Assembly (NCBI RefSeq): GCF_001425355.1
Contig: NZ_LMQN01000017.1
Span: 109,668-173,667, forward strand
From: Chryseobacterium sp. Leaf405
GTDB lineage: Bacteria; Bacteroidota; Bacteroidia; Flavobacteriales; Weeksellaceae
Direction: 5' to 3'
DNA length: 64,000 bases
Shown piece by piece: positions 24,983 through 35,433 of the stretch; position 1 is the stretch's first letter, and each line of letters opens with the position of its first letter. The notes beneath the pieces are model-generated. The model made no database searches and was not told where the DNA came from. It saw only the letters and a list, made by a program, of their open reading frames with translations. The position numbers were made by a program, and so were the translations under genes.

Positions 24983-26581
24983 TTAATAACCAGGATTTTG
25001 TTGAGCATTCGGATTAGCCGAAGTTTCTTTTACTGGTATAGGTAAAGTATACTTATAACTATTATTTGGAAGATTAGTTACTGGAACTGTATCATCTATT
25101 TCATTTCTATCCATAGTAACACCTGCCAAAGTAGCCAGTCTTTTTAAGTCTAAATAACGGTGTCCCTCTAATGCTAACTCAATCCTACGCTCTTTTAAAA
25201 TATCAGAATATGCAAATTGTGCATTAGTATAAAGAGGAGTTGTTGCTAAATTTGCGTAATTTCTCGCAACTCGTACTTGTTGGATCAAATCATGAGCCAC
25301 AGTTAGATTACCTGCTGCAACTTCAGCTTCAGCTAAAATGAAATACATTTCTGACAATCTAAATACTTTGATATCATTTCTCGTTGCCGCACTTGTTTTA
25401 CCCGGATATTTATCAATAATTAATGCATCGTCTAACGGGTCTTCATTTGGATCCTGATAATTGGGATTTGGTTCTGAAGATGGATCCACATAAGCGTACT
25501 TTCTGATATCTCCAGGGATATTCTGAAATAGATTGTATAGATTTCTTCCCCATACCCACATTGGTACTCCATTAATACTAGATTGATTAGTATTCCATCT
25601 AGTTCCGATACTTTGTCCGGCTCCTAAAGGAAGTCTATTGAGAGAAAATATAATTTCTCCCCTTGCAGAGTCATTCCATAAGTTTCTGTAAGGATTAAAT
25701 GAAGATGCAGTTGCATAGAACGCAGTATTCCAAGTTGCTGAACCTATTGCAGGATCACCAGTTGGTTGAGATGGTGTTGCAACAGTAAGAGAAAGCCCAG
25801 AGTTAGTAATCACATCTTGAGCATATTGTTTTGCTAAAGCAGTATTTCCTCTATATAAATTAAAACGAGCACTAAGTGCATTAACAAAACCTCTACCTAC
25901 AATATATCTAGACGCAGCAGTATTTGAATATGTTAATATTGCTCTTGCATAATCTAAATCTGAATTAATCAGATCATAAACATCTTGGTTTTTAGCTCTT
26001 GGTAATTTTGCATCAGTAGCAGGAACTCCGGGTACAATGATTACTCCTAAAGCATTAGGATCTTTCATATTAGTGGAAAAATAAGATTCCAGCTGAATAT
26101 AGCAGAAAGCTCTTATGGCTCTTGCCTGAGCAATAATACTGTTATATGTACCTTGCTCAACCGTAGAAGTAGGTGTAATGCTTTTTGCACCTTCTAACAA
26201 CCTATTTACTCTATTAATAACTCTATAATTATTAAGCCAAATACCATCGCTAGTTGTTGTACTTACAGTACCACCACCAACAACCTGAGTAGCAGGATCT
26301 AAAAAATATCTATGTAATTCGAATTCTTGGCCCCCACTTCCGAAACCTGGTTTCAGCTCATCAGTAAAAACTCCAGTAAAATATATTTCATCGATCGGAT
26401 CTAATTGACCGTAAATAGATCCGTTCAACACGTCATTTAAATTTGAAACACTCGTATATACTTCTTCTTCCTGTAATTCACCAGCTTGCGTAATATCAAG
26501 TGCATCACGACAACTATTCAACATTATAGATGCTGATGATAATGTTGCCACAATTAAAACTGTATTTATAATTCTTTTCAT
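24983..26581 (-). CDS. SusD/RagB-family outer-membrane nutrient-binding lipoprotein
   Basis: A 532-residue lipoprotein (lipobox MLNSC, Cys24) that would sit on the cell surface and cap the SusC-type transporter. Segments typical of the family are IIAQARAIRAFCYIQLES (TPR-like region), RNLWNDSARGEIIFSL, FRLSEMYFILAEAEVAAG, and near the C-terminus ERRIELALEGHRYLDLKRL. It follows the SusC-like gene by 15 bases. No glycoside hydrolase or peptidase lies alongside, so the ligand cannot be inferred from context. Confidence 0.93.
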   Translation of the reverse strand: MKRIINTVLIVATLSSASIMLNSCRDALDITQAGELQEEEVYTSVSNLNDVLNGSIYGQLDPIDEIYFTGVFTDELKPGFGSGGQEFELHRYFLDPATQVVGGGTVSTTTSDGIWLNNYRVINRVNRLLEGAKSITPTSTVEQGTYNSIIAQARAIRAFCYIQLESYFSTNMKDPNALGVIIVPGVPATDAKLPRAKNQDVYDLINSDLDYARAILTYSNTAASRYIVGRGFVNALSARFNLYRGNTALAKQYAQDVITNSGLSLTVATPSQPTGDPAIGSATWNTAFYATASSFNPYRNLWNDSARGEIIFSLNRLPLGAGQSIGTRWNTNQSSINGVPMWVWGRNLYNLFQNIPGDIRKYAYVDPSSEPNPNYQDPNEDPLDDALIIDKYPGKTSAATRNDIKVFRLSEMYFILAEAEVAAGNLTVAHDLIQQVRVARNYANLATTPLYTNAQFAYSDILKERRIELALEGHRYLDLKRLATLAGVTMDRNEIDDTVPVTNLPNNSYKYTLPIPVKETSANPNAQQNPGY

Positions 26582-26596
26582 AACTCTATCTATATA

Positions 26597-29449
26597 TTAA
26601 AAATCAACATTAACTCCAACTGAGACTGTTCTAGGATTAGGATATACATTCAAAGAATAATTGGTAATTGGCTCTGGATCAAACCCTTTCCAATCGCTCC
26701 ATGTATATAAATTTTCTGCTTGTACAAATACCTTGATTCCTCTCACTGGTAACTGACCTAACTGCTCTTTAGTAAAACTATATCCTAAAGAAATATTTTT
26801 AAGTCTTATAAAATCTGATTTATATAAAAACCTATCAGAAGAACCATCTAGGCCAGCATTTGCAGCTCTTAATGCAGGTACATCAGAACCTGTATTTTGG
26901 GGAGTCCATGCATTTAATAAATTAGAAGATACATTAATATTATTAGCAGCATAATTAGGATTCATAACCCATGAATATAAGTTATCATAGATGTATCCAC
27001 CTTGTTGGAATGAGAATAATGTATCTAAAAACCATCCTTTATGCTGGAAATTGAAACCAAAACCTCCCGTAAATTTAGCATAAGGTGATTTACCTGTTAA
27101 TACTCTATCTGCCGAGGTTGGAGTCTCAGTAGAATTTCCATTCTTATCTAAAAATAACATGTTTCCATTTGCTGAATTAACTCCAAGATATTGATATAAT
27201 TGATATTGGCTAGCTGGCCCTCCAATAGCATTAACAATATCATCTGATAAATCCTCATTGCTCATTGACACAATCTTATTAGAATTATAAGATGCATTTA
27301 CAAAAACTGACAATTTAGTATTTTCTGTTTTTATTGCATTGTATCTGATTAAACCTTCAATTCCCTTATTGTCAAGAATTCCATCATTCCCTCTAAAAGA
27401 ATACGTTCCTGTTATAGCAGACCTCTGCAAGTCATTAAACATTCTCGTCGTTCTTTTTTGATAGTAATCAATACTACCTTCTACAATGCCTTTATAATTA
27501 TAATCTAAACCAATATTTGACTGTTTTACCTGTTCCCATTTTAAATATGGATTAGATAAGTTTACAAAATTATATCCTAATAAATTTTGATAACCCGAAA
27601 CCCCTGAATAAAGATCCAAGAAATTATTAGGAAGTAAAGCCAAAGGATTTTGGTTATTCGCAGAAATACCTAAATTTTGATTTCCTGTTGTACCTATAGA
27701 AGCTCTTATTTTAAGTAATCTGAATCCAGAGTTCTCCATAAAATCTTCTTTATCTATGTTCCATCTAACAGCCGCTGACCAAAAAGTTTCCCATCTATTT
27801 GTCGGCAGAAAACGATAAGATCCATCTCTTCGCACAACTCCACTTATTCCATACTTGTCTTTGTAATCATAATCAACAGTTCCGAAATATGCCAATGTTC
27901 CTGCAGTTATCTTTGACGCAGATACAGTTGGTCTATAAATATTGGGTGTATCTGGATTAAACGGAATATATCCTGTACCAGCACCAAAAGACCATTGTAA
28001 TGGATTTAATCCATTTTGTACCTGTTGATTAGTCATTACATGTGCCTTTATATAATCCATATAGGCAGCCGCAGAAATCGTATGATCACCAAATGTCTTA
28101 TTAAATGTAATATTAGTAATATTATTAAAAGTTAAGTCTTGAGTTGTTGTAAATTGCTCAAATCCTCCATATTTAGCTCCCTGCCCCGTCGCAACAGAAA
28201 TTGCTAAATATCCTTGTGGTGATCTGGCAAATATTCTTTCATATTCTTTATATTCAATACCTGTTCTATTTCCAACACTTAACCAGTCAGTCAATTTATA
28301 ATTGACATTAGCATTAGCAGAAATACTTAATTCCGTAAATCTATTTTTAATACCACCATTAATATTATCCTGAAGAATATATGCTCTATTAGCAGCACTA
28401 CTTTGTCCTATAGCATTAAATAATTCTTGTCCATTAGCATATGGAGATGGAGCTACATATGTAGGCGATAGTACCCCCCCAAATAATGGATTTTGCAAAA
28501 CGTTACCAGCAATACCTGTATTAGTTTCATCATCTAATTGATTTCTTTTAGAATACCCTAAGCCAATTATTGAACCAAATGTTAATCTCCCATCTTTGGA
28601 TTTCCCATTTAAATTATTTCTTAATGTAAATCTTTTAAAATCGGTTGATTTTATAGTTCCTTCACTATCTAAATATCCTAATGACAAATAATTATTAATA
28701 TTTTCACCTCCACCAGTAATCGCTAAATTATGTTGTTGAGATACACCAACTTTCGTAAATTGCTTATTCCAATCAGTATCTATCGCCCAATTATCAATTT
28801 CATCTTGTGTTTTAGTATTTCCAAAACCGCTTTTTAAATTTTTTTGAACTTGTAACATCTGTCTTCCACTAGACATATTATAATCAGTCTTAGGGAATGT
28901 AGAAAATGACGTTAAAGCATCATAAGATACTCTTAGTCCAGAATTAAATCTTCCTCCTTTTGTTGTTATTACAACAACACCATTCGCAGCCCTATTACCA
29001 TAAATAGCAGTTGCCTGAGCATCTTTAAGAATACTGAAAGTTTCAATATCATAAGAGTTAAGGTTTCTAAACTGGGAACCAGAAGTAATCACTCCATCAA
29101 CTACATACAACGGATCAGTAGAGCCATTTAATGAACTCATACCTCTAATTAAGATATTGAATTTTCCAGAACCTGGAGATCCTGATGCAGAGTTTACGAC
29201 AATTCCTGGTGCAGTACCTTGAATTGAATTCAACACAGAAATGTTGGGTCTATTTTCTAAAGTTTCAGATCCCACCGTAACAGATGAAGTTGTCGATTTA
29301 GCTTTTGTTGATGTTTTACTGTATCCTAAAACAACTACCTCTTCAATCTTCACCTCTTTAGTTGAATCGTTGGTTTTCTTCTGAGCTAATACAGCTTGCC
29401 CCGTAAAAAACAAAACTCCAGCCGTTATTACACGTAATTTCACATTCAT
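26597..29449 (-). CDS. SusC/RagA-family TonB-dependent outer-membrane transporter
   Basis: A 950-residue TonB-dependent receptor. After the signal peptide (to QAVLAQ) there is a likely TonB box (EEVVVLGYSK), then the plug domain (ISVLNSIQGTAPGIVV, ILIRGMSSLNGSTDPLYVVDGV, ILKDAQATAIYGNRAANGVVVITTKGG) and a 22-strand barrel ending SVGVNVDF. The N-terminal carboxypeptidase-regulatory-like domain found in many SusC proteins is absent: the mature protein starts almost at the TonB box. It drives energy-dependent import of a ligand delivered by the adjacent SusD. No nearby sigma or anti-sigma pair was seen. Confidence 0.95.
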   Translation of the reverse strand: MNVKLRVITAGVLFFTGQAVLAQKKTNDSTKEVKIEEVVVLGYSKTSTKAKSTTSSVTVGSETLENRPNISVLNSIQGTAPGIVVNSASGSPGSGKFNILIRGMSSLNGSTDPLYVVDGVITSGSQFRNLNSYDIETFSILKDAQATAIYGNRAANGVVVITTKGGRFNSGLRVSYDALTSFSTFPKTDYNMSSGRQMLQVQKNLKSGFGNTKTQDEIDNWAIDTDWNKQFTKVGVSQQHNLAITGGGENINNYLSLGYLDSEGTIKSTDFKRFTLRNNLNGKSKDGRLTFGSIIGLGYSKRNQLDDETNTGIAGNVLQNPLFGGVLSPTYVAPSPYANGQELFNAIGQSSAANRAYILQDNINGGIKNRFTELSISANANVNYKLTDWLSVGNRTGIEYKEYERIFARSPQGYLAISVATGQGAKYGGFEQFTTTQDLTFNNITNITFNKTFGDHTISAAAYMDYIKAHVMTNQQVQNGLNPLQWSFGAGTGYIPFNPDTPNIYRPTVSASKITAGTLAYFGTVDYDYKDKYGISGVVRRDGSYRFLPTNRWETFWSAAVRWNIDKEDFMENSGFRLLKIRASIGTTGNQNLGISANNQNPLALLPNNFLDLYSGVSGYQNLLGYNFVNLSNPYLKWEQVKQSNIGLDYNYKGIVEGSIDYYQKRTTRMFNDLQRSAITGTYSFRGNDGILDNKGIEGLIRYNAIKTENTKLSVFVNASYNSNKIVSMSNEDLSDDIVNAIGGPASQYQLYQYLGVNSANGNMLFLDKNGNSTETPTSADRVLTGKSPYAKFTGGFGFNFQHKGWFLDTLFSFQQGGYIYDNLYSWVMNPNYAANNINVSSNLLNAWTPQNTGSDVPALRAANAGLDGSSDRFLYKSDFIRLKNISLGYSFTKEQLGQLPVRGIKVFVQAENLYTWSDWKGFDPEPITNYSLNVYPNPRTVSVGVNVDF

Positions 29450-29777
29450 ATTAACAAATTTTAATATTAAAGAATAGCAAATATGTTAATAAATTTTAAC
29501 ATCACCAATTTTCTTAAACCTAATCATTAAGCGTATATTTTGATAGATAGATTTTTACATACGGTAATAATAATGATTAGTTGAATCTTTATTATTATGT
29601 ACTTAATTATGAACAGACATTAAACATCTTTAACTAAATTTTGTCATTATGGTGTTTATTTATTTAGAAGACTTATAAATTACCACAAAAGCAATGCGTA
29701 GCATTGTTTATCTTTATGATAGTCTACATATTATTTTAGTATTTTTATAATATTTATTAATTATAATATTATTTTCA
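29450..29777. other. AT-rich divergent intergenic region upstream of susC
   Basis: About 330 bases with no gene. On the minus strand CATATTTG (29478-29485) is one base off the -7 consensus and may start the susCD transcript. A short hairpin lies at 29691-29707 (GCAATGC with GCATTGT, triloop). Nothing else is evident. Confidence 0.5.
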
Positions 29778-30452
29778 ATGAAACAAACACTATTTCTCTT
29801 AACATTTATAGCATCCAAATTACTATTAGGTCAACAAACTTTATCCGTAAACAAAGTAACCGGTGACCAATCAGTTTTTTCAGGAATCGTTTCTACTACA
29901 GGAAAAAATTTAAGTTATGATGAAATACAAGGCTCTCCATATTTAGATAAAAATTTCTATCAGGCTAGAGTTGCTACTGATTATGAAGAAGTACCTGTAA
30001 GATACAACAGTTATAAAGATGAAATTGAATTTCAAAAAGATGGCAAAGCGCAAGTTTTGCCTAAAGATGAAAAATTTTCAAAAATAGAAATAAAGTCCCC
30101 AATACAAACATTTATTCTTTTAAAAGGACAAGATGACATTGCTGGATATTTTATAGAATTAGTAAATGGTAAAAATTCCCTTTATAAAAAAGTAAAAACA
30201 ATTTTTAGAGATGCTGTTCCAGCGGCTAATTCATATGCTTCTGATAAGCCTGCACAATTTAAAATACAAGATCCGGTGTATTATATCAAAATAGAAAATT
30301 CATTTATAAAGAAACCTAAAAATCAGAAAGAAATTTTAGAACAATTTCCAAACAGAAAAGAAGAAATAAACACATTTTTTAAATCCAATAAAATCAAATT
30401 TGATAAAGATGAAGATTTGATAAAATTAGTCACATTCCTCAATCAAAATTAA
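29778..30452 (+). CDS. Secreted protein of unknown function
   Basis: A 224-residue protein with a signal peptide (MKQTLFLLTFIASKLLLGQQ). The mature part is hydrophilic, Lys-rich and of mixed alpha/beta character (SYDEIQGSPYLDKNFYQARV, KIEIKSPIQTFILLKG). The C-terminus is helical (NQKEILEQFPNRKEEINTFFKSNKIKF). I do not recognise the family. It stands alone, divergent from susCD and convergent with infB, with a strong terminator directly after it. Confidence 0.7.
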   Translation: MKQTLFLLTFIASKLLLGQQTLSVNKVTGDQSVFSGIVSTTGKNLSYDEIQGSPYLDKNFYQARVATDYEEVPVRYNSYKDEIEFQKDGKAQVLPKDEKFSKIEIKSPIQTFILLKGQDDIAGYFIELVNGKNSLYKKVKTIFRDAVPAANSYASDKPAQFKIQDPVYYIKIENSFIKKPKNQKEILEQFPNRKEEINTFFKSNKIKFDKDEDLIKLVTFLNQN

Positions 30453-30489
30453 ACAAAAAACCACCCCAAATAAGGGTGGTTTTTTGTTT
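30451..30489. terminator. Strong bidirectional terminator
   Basis: A 16-bp perfect inverted repeat (AAACAAAAAACCACCC with its complement) around a 7-base loop. It serves the secreted-protein gene and infB, which converge here. Confidence 0.9.
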
Positions 30490-30504
30490 ATATCAAAAAT
30501 TAAA

Positions 30505-33500
30505 TTATTTTAATTTTTTCTTAACAGCTACTTCTTCATATACTTCAAGAATATCACCACTTTCAATGTCGTTATATCCTTTTAAGTTCAATCCACATTC
30601 GTAACCTTTTGTAACTTCTTTTACATCGTCTTTGAAACGTTTTAAACTTTCAAGTTCACCATCGAATTTAACGATACCATCTCTTAGTAGACGTATTTTA
30701 GACTGTCTTGTAACTTTTCCGGTAAGAACCATACAACCTGCGATTGTTCCCACTTTAGAAATTTTGAATACCTCACGGATTTCAACGTTACCGATTACCT
30801 GCTCCTGAATTTCCGGAGAAAGCATTCCCTCCATTGCTTCTTTTACTTCGTCGATTGCCTTATAGATGATAGAATAAGTTCTGATCTCAATTTCCTCACG
30901 ATCTGCAAGTTCTTTTGCATTAGCCCCGGCTCTTACGTTGAATCCGATGATAATCGCATCCGACGCTGCCGCTAAGTTAATATCAGATTCAGTAATTTGT
31001 CCGACACCTGAGTGAAGAATTTTAACACTGATTTCTTCTGTTGATAATCTCTGCAATTGATCAGATAGTGCTTCCACAGAACCATCCACGTCACCTTTAA
31101 GGATAATGTTCAATTCTTTGAATTCACCTAAAGCGATACGTCTACCCAATTCTTCAAGTGTCGTATGTTTTTTAGTTCTGATTGATAATTCTCTCTGAAG
31201 CTGCTCTCTCTTATTGGCAATAGCTTTACCTTCACTTTCGTCAGCATATACACGGAATTTATCACCTGCTGTAGGTGCTCCGTCTAAACCTAAGATCGTT
31301 GCAGGAATTGATGGACCAGCCTCTTCAAGGTTTTTCCCTCTTTCATCAAGCAAAGCTTTCACTTTACCATGATTCTTACCGGCTACTACATAATCTCCAA
31401 CTTTTAAAGTTCCGGATTGTACCAACATTGTTGCCACATAACCTCTACCTTTATCTAAAGATGCTTCAATTACAACTCCTGTTGCAGCACGTTCAGGATT
31501 AGCTTTTAATTCAAGCATTTCTGCCTGTAACAATACTTTTTCTAATAAAAGATCCATATTATTACCCATTTTAGCTGAAATTTCCTGTGCCTGTACATTT
31601 CCACCCCATTCTTCAACTAAAACCGGTGGGTTTAAGCCTGAAAGTTGCTGACGGATATTATCCGGATTTGCATTTGGTTTATCAACCTTGTTGATTGCAA
31701 TAATCATTGGCACTTGCGCAGCCTGAGCGTGAGCAATTGCTTCTTTTGTTTGAGGCATTACATCATCATCCGCAGCAATTACAATAATTGCAATATCGGT
31801 AATCTGTGCACCTCTTGCTCTCATCGCTGTAAAGGCTTCGTGACCTGGAGTATCTAAGAATGTAATTCTCTGACCATTTTCCAATTTCACATTATAAGCA
31901 CCAATATGCTGCGTAATCCCCCCTGATTCACCCGCAATTACGTTAGTTTTTCTAATGTAATCCAATAGTGAAGTTTTACCGTGGTCAACGTGTCCCATTA
32001 CAGTAACTACAGGAGCTCTTGATACTAAACTTTCTTCAGTATCGATTTCATCTTCTGCATCTGTTTCTTCAAGATCTGCATCAGAGAATTCGATTTTGTA
32101 TCCAAATTCGTCAGCTACCAATAATAAAGTATCCGCTTCCAATCTTTGGTTCATGGTAACCATTACACCTAATGAGAAACATGCAGAAATTACTTCTGTA
32201 GGAGAAACATTCATTAAACTCGCCAATTCACCAACAGTGATGAATTCCGTTACTTTTAATGTTCTGTCTGCTGCATCAATTTCCTGCTGACGCTCATCCT
32301 GTTCTCTGCGGTAATTTCTTTTGTCTTTTCTGTGTTTAGCAGATTTAGATTTACCTCCTTTATTGGTTAATTTTTCAAGGGTTTCCTTGATCTGGTTTTT
32401 AACTTGCTCATCCGTTAACTCAACAGGCATGGTTCTCTGACCTGGTCTGTTATTGTTTCCAAAACGGTTTCCTCCGCCTTGTCCGCCCTGACCTGGTGGA
32501 CGATTTCCCTGACCACCTTGACCTGGTGGACGATTTCCACCTTGGTTGTTACCAAAACGGTTTCCTCCGCCTTGTCCGCCCTGACCTGGTGGACGATTTC
32601 CTTGTCCACCTTGACCTTGAGGACGGTTACCTTGTCCACTCTGTCCCTGAGGACGGTTTCCTTGGTTGTTACCACCTTGGTTATTGTTGTTATTTCCGCC
32701 ATGCTGATTATTGTTTCCACCTTGTTGGTTGTTATTACCACCAGGTTTTTCAATTCTCTTTCTTTTCTTTTTAGCTTTAGGCGCAAATTGTGTTAAATCA
32801 ATTTTTTCTCCAACGATTTTAGGACCGTCAAGTTTTTGATAAACAGTTTCAATTTTTTGAGGCTCTTGTGATTCCTCTGCTGGTTTTTCAGCTTCTGCTT
32901 TTACCTCAGCCGGTTTAGCCGCAGGTGCAGGCGTTGGTTCCGCAACAGGTTTTGGAGTTTCTTTTACAGGCTCCGCTGCTACTGGTTTTTCAACAGGTTT
33001 TTCTTCTGCTTTTTTCTCCTCCACTTTGGGTTTATCTTTTTTAGCTGGTCTATTTCTAGATTCTATCTGAGACAAATCTATTTTATCCAAAACTTTAAAT
33101 TCCTGTTTTTCAGGAACTGCTTTTACTTCAGGCTCAGGTGTTGTTGGCACCACTACCTCTTCTTTCTTTTCTTCAACAACCGGTTTTTTCTCCTCAACCA
33201 CAGGAGCTGGTTTTTCAACAGGAACTTCTTCAACCTCAGGTTTTTTAGACTCTAAGTCTATTTTACCTAAAATTTTAGTTTCTGGTTTATTAGCTTTAGC
33301 TCTTATTACTTCAGGGGCTTTCTCAATTTCCAATTTTTCTTCCGGAACTTTGGTAATCACCACCTCATGGGATGCTTTACGCTGTTCGCCGTCTTTGGCA
33401 AACTCAGCCTCCAATGCAGAATATGCCGCTTCTTCTAATTGAGCGTTAGGATTGCTTTCAACCTCGATACCCTTAGCCTGTAAAAACTCTACTAATCTGG

Positions 33501-33552
33501 ACATCGAAATATTGAATTCCTTAACCGCTTTATTTAATCTTATTTTTGGCAT
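30505..33552 (-). CDS. infB: Translation initiation factor IF-2
   Basis: A 1015-residue GTPase that positions fMet-tRNA on the 30S subunit. The IF2_N module ([28 protein letters not shown]) starts the protein. A long charged linker rich in Lys, Glu and Pro follows, then a Gly/Asn/Gln-rich stretch (about residues 265-375). A second IF2_N domain precedes the G domain, with GHVDHGKTS (near 518), DTPGHEAF and NKVDKP. The C-terminal domains ([28 protein letters not shown]) are complete. It is the last gene of rimP-nusA-infB. Confidence 0.98.
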   Translation of the reverse strand: MPKIRLNKAVKEFNISMSRLVEFLQAKGIEVESNPNAQLEEAAYSALEAEFAKDGEQRKASHEVVITKVPEEKLEIEKAPEVIRAKANKPETKILGKIDLESKKPEVEEVPVEKPAPVVEEKKPVVEEKKEEVVVPTTPEPEVKAVPEKQEFKVLDKIDLSQIESRNRPAKKDKPKVEEKKAEEKPVEKPVAAEPVKETPKPVAEPTPAPAAKPAEVKAEAEKPAEESQEPQKIETVYQKLDGPKIVGEKIDLTQFAPKAKKKRKRIEKPGGNNNQQGGNNNQHGGNNNNNQGGNNQGNRPQGQSGQGNRPQGQGGQGNRPPGQGGQGGGNRFGNNQGGNRPPGQGGQGNRPPGQGGQGGGNRFGNNNRPGQRTMPVELTDEQVKNQIKETLEKLTNKGGKSKSAKHRKDKRNYRREQDERQQEIDAADRTLKVTEFITVGELASLMNVSPTEVISACFSLGVMVTMNQRLEADTLLLVADEFGYKIEFSDADLEETDAEDEIDTEESLVSRAPVVTVMGHVDHGKTSLLDYIRKTNVIAGESGGITQHIGAYNVKLENGQRITFLDTPGHEAFTAMRARGAQITDIAIIVIAADDDVMPQTKEAIAHAQAAQVPMIIAINKVDKPNANPDNIRQQLSGLNPPVLVEEWGGNVQAQEISAKMGNNMDLLLEKVLLQAEMLELKANPERAATGVVIEASLDKGRGYVATMLVQSGTLKVGDYVVAGKNHGKVKALLDERGKNLEEAGPSIPATILGLDGAPTAGDKFRVYADESEGKAIANKREQLQRELSIRTKKHTTLEELGRRIALGEFKELNIILKGDVDGSVEALSDQLQRLSTEEISVKILHSGVGQITESDINLAAASDAIIIGFNVRAGANAKELADREEIEIRTYSIIYKAIDEVKEAMEGMLSPEIQEQVIGNVEIREVFKISKVGTIAGCMVLTGKVTRQSKIRLLRDGIVKFDGELESLKRFKDDVKEVTKGYECGLNLKGYNDIESGDILEVYEEVAVKKKLK
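32459..32601 (-). repeat. Tandem repeat array inside infB, 50-bp perfect direct repeat
   Basis: The 50 bases at 32459-32508 recur exactly at 32552-32601, a 93-base period. Shorter copies of the GGxxNRPPGQ-coding unit continue to about 32660. They encode a low-complexity Gly/Asn/Gln/Pro/Arg linker of IF-2. Such repeats are prone to slippage in multiples of three, so the length may vary between strains. Confidence 0.85.
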
Positions 33553-33632
33553 CTATATTATTTACTGTTTTTTTTAATTCTTAAAATTAAAGTATTTCTT
33601 TTTTACTGTTTATTAAAATTTATTTAAAAATC

Positions 33633-34868
33633 TTAATCTTCAAACTCTTCTTTCAGAATACGTTTAACGTCTTCAATGGTTTCTTCTTCAAGATCTACCA
33701 TATTAAGAAGGGTTTCAGTTTCTTTATCCAAAACTGATTTTGCAGTAGTAAGACCTACTTTTTTAAATTCATCCAAAATCCACTGCTCGATATCGTCATT
33801 AAATTCTCTCAAATCTACATCGTCATCCTCGCTAGCTTCTCTATACACATCAATTTCATATCCTGACAGCCAAGAAGCCAATCTGATATTCTGTCCTTGC
33901 TTACCGATTACTTTAGAAATATCTTCAACCGGCGTATATACTAATGCATAGTTTGTATCCTCATTGATGTCAATTTTATTGACTGTTACATTTCCTAAAG
34001 CTCTTTTCACCAAGATTTCAGGGTTTTTCGACCACTGAATAACATCGATGTTTTCATTTTTCAACTCTCTTACCACGCCGTGAATTCTTGAACCTTTCAC
34101 CCCAACACAAGCTCCTACAGGATCTATTCTGTCGTCGTAAGCATCTACTGCAATCTTCGCCTTCTCACCAGGAATTCTTACTACTTTTTTCAGCATAATC
34201 GTTCCGTCCTGGATTTCAGGAATTTCCAGCTCCAATAATTTCTCTAAGAATTTAGGTGCAGTTCTGGAAATAATAATCTGTGGTTTTGAACCTTTAAAGT
34301 CTACTGTTTCTACAATGGCTCTGATATTTTCACCTTTTTTGAAGAAATCAGAAGGAATCTGGTTCTCTTTAGGTAAAATAAATTCGTTTCCTTCATCATC
34401 CAATAGGATTACGTGTTTGTGACGAATATGGTGAATTTCCCCGATTACAATTTCCCCGATTCTGTCTTTAAACTGCTCGTACAACATAGCATTGTTGTGT
34501 TCCTGCAATTTCGTAGCCAAAATCTGTTTCAAAGTAAGGATATTTCTTCTTCCTAACTGAGCAACAGGAATTTCCATTGTAAAATCTTCTCCCACTTCAA
34601 AAGTAGGATCAATCTTTTTTGCTTCAGAGATTTCAATTTCCAGATCATCATCTTCCGACATTTCGTCTTCTACGATTGTTTTATTTAAAAATATCTGAAA
34701 ATCTCCTTTATCAGGGTTTACAATCACATCAAAATGATCATCCGAATCAAATCTTTTTCTCAAAAGTGTCTTAAGAGAATCTTCAATGATTGCCATAAGA
34801 TCGATCTTGCTGATCCCTTTTTCGTCTTTGAAATCACCAAAGGATTCAATCAACGCTATATTGTCCAT
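33633..34868 (-). CDS. nusA: Transcription termination/antitermination factor NusA
   Basis: A 411-residue protein that binds RNA polymerase and nascent RNA. The N-terminal polymerase-binding domain (to about residue 125) is followed by an S1 domain (about 132-200: GEIVIGEIHHIRHKHVILLDDEG) and two KH domains (VGACVGVKGSRIHGVVREL and ISKVIGKQGQNIRLASWL). A short acidic tail ends the protein. The C-terminal acidic repeats of the E. coli protein are absent, as is normal in this phylum. It lies 15 bases after rimP and 80 before infB. Confidence 0.98.
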   Translation of the reverse strand: MDNIALIESFGDFKDEKGISKIDLMAIIEDSLKTLLRKRFDSDDHFDVIVNPDKGDFQIFLNKTIVEDEMSEDDDLEIEISEAKKIDPTFEVGEDFTMEIPVAQLGRRNILTLKQILATKLQEHNNAMLYEQFKDRIGEIVIGEIHHIRHKHVILLDDEGNEFILPKENQIPSDFFKKGENIRAIVETVDFKGSKPQIIISRTAPKFLEKLLELEIPEIQDGTIMLKKVVRIPGEKAKIAVDAYDDRIDPVGACVGVKGSRIHGVVRELKNENIDVIQWSKNPEILVKRALGNVTVNKIDINEDTNYALVYTPVEDISKVIGKQGQNIRLASWLSGYEIDVYREASEDDDVDLREFNDDIEQWILDEFKKVGLTTAKSVLDKETETLLNMVDLEEETIEDVKRILKEEFED

Positions 34869-34883
34869 CTTTTCTTTTTTCTT

Positions 34884-35351
34884 TTAAAATTTAATTGTCA
34901 CTAATGCTTTCTTAATCTCAGAGTAAGGAATTTCTTTTTCCTCCTCCACATCCACTTTTCCTTTGCCTACTTCTTTCGGCTTGCGATAACGCAGAATAAG
35001 TGTGATTTTTTCTTCATCCACTTTTACCAGTTCACCGTCAATTTCTGCAGAGTCATTTAATAAAACTTCAATTTCTCTACCTATATTTTTAGCAAACTGT
35101 CTCGGAGTTACGAGAGGTTCGCTTAATCCCGCTGACATTACCTGCAAGCTGAAATCATGCTCCTCACGATCCATATTGAATTCTATTGCACGGCTTGCAT
35201 CAAGGCAATCCTGCAGAGAAACCCCGTTATCTCCATCTAAAATCACCGTAATATCATCCCCTGCAGAAAACTTTAAATCAACAAGAAATAAATCTTTTCT
35301 GGTCTCAAGGAACTCATTTAATAATTCTTCAATTCTTTTTCTAAACTCCAT
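34884..35351 (-). CDS. rimP: Ribosome maturation factor RimP
   Basis: A 155-residue protein needed for 30S subunit maturation. The N-terminal half has DDITVILDGDNGVSLQDCLDASRAIE, and the C-terminal SH3-like half has GREIEVLLN and KITLILRYR. It heads the rimP-nusA-infB operon, a nearly universal gene order. A promoter and a terminator-like hairpin lie in the 90-base leader. Confidence 0.95.
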   Translation of the reverse strand: MEFRKRIEELLNEFLETRKDLFLVDLKFSAGDDITVILDGDNGVSLQDCLDASRAIEFNMDREEHDFSLQVMSAGLSEPLVTPRQFAKNIGREIEVLLNDSAEIDGELVKVDEEKITLILRYRKPKEVGKGKVDVEEEKEIPYSEIKKALVTIKF

Positions 35352-35382
35352 ACGTTATTTAAAATCTTTGATTTACCGTACG

Positions 35383-35408
35383 AAAAAAGGCTTTCTTTCG
35401 AAGGCCTT
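35383..35408 (-). promoter_or_regulatory. Terminator-like hairpin in the rimP-nusA-infB leader
   Basis: On the minus strand AAGGC (35404-35408) can pair with GCCTT (35387-35391), with an inner CTT/AAG pairing and a CGA loop, and the hairpin runs into six T residues (35383-35388). It lies between the promoter and the rimP start, where it could attenuate transcription of an operon that encodes a termination factor. The stem is short, so this is tentative. Confidence 0.4.
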
Positions 35409-35433
35409 CCCATGTTTTCCCATAAATCCAATG

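Noticed and set aside
32459..32745. Direct repeats that might suggest a CRISPR array
   Set aside because: The repeats are in frame inside infB, spacers are themselves repetitive, and no cas gene is near. No CRISPR array was seen anywhere in the window.
32415..32796. Overlapping open frames of 92-123 codons on both strands within infB
   Set aside because: They are shadows of the repeat array encoding the Gly/Asn/Gln-rich linker. Their translations are low-complexity and the infB frame is complete across them.
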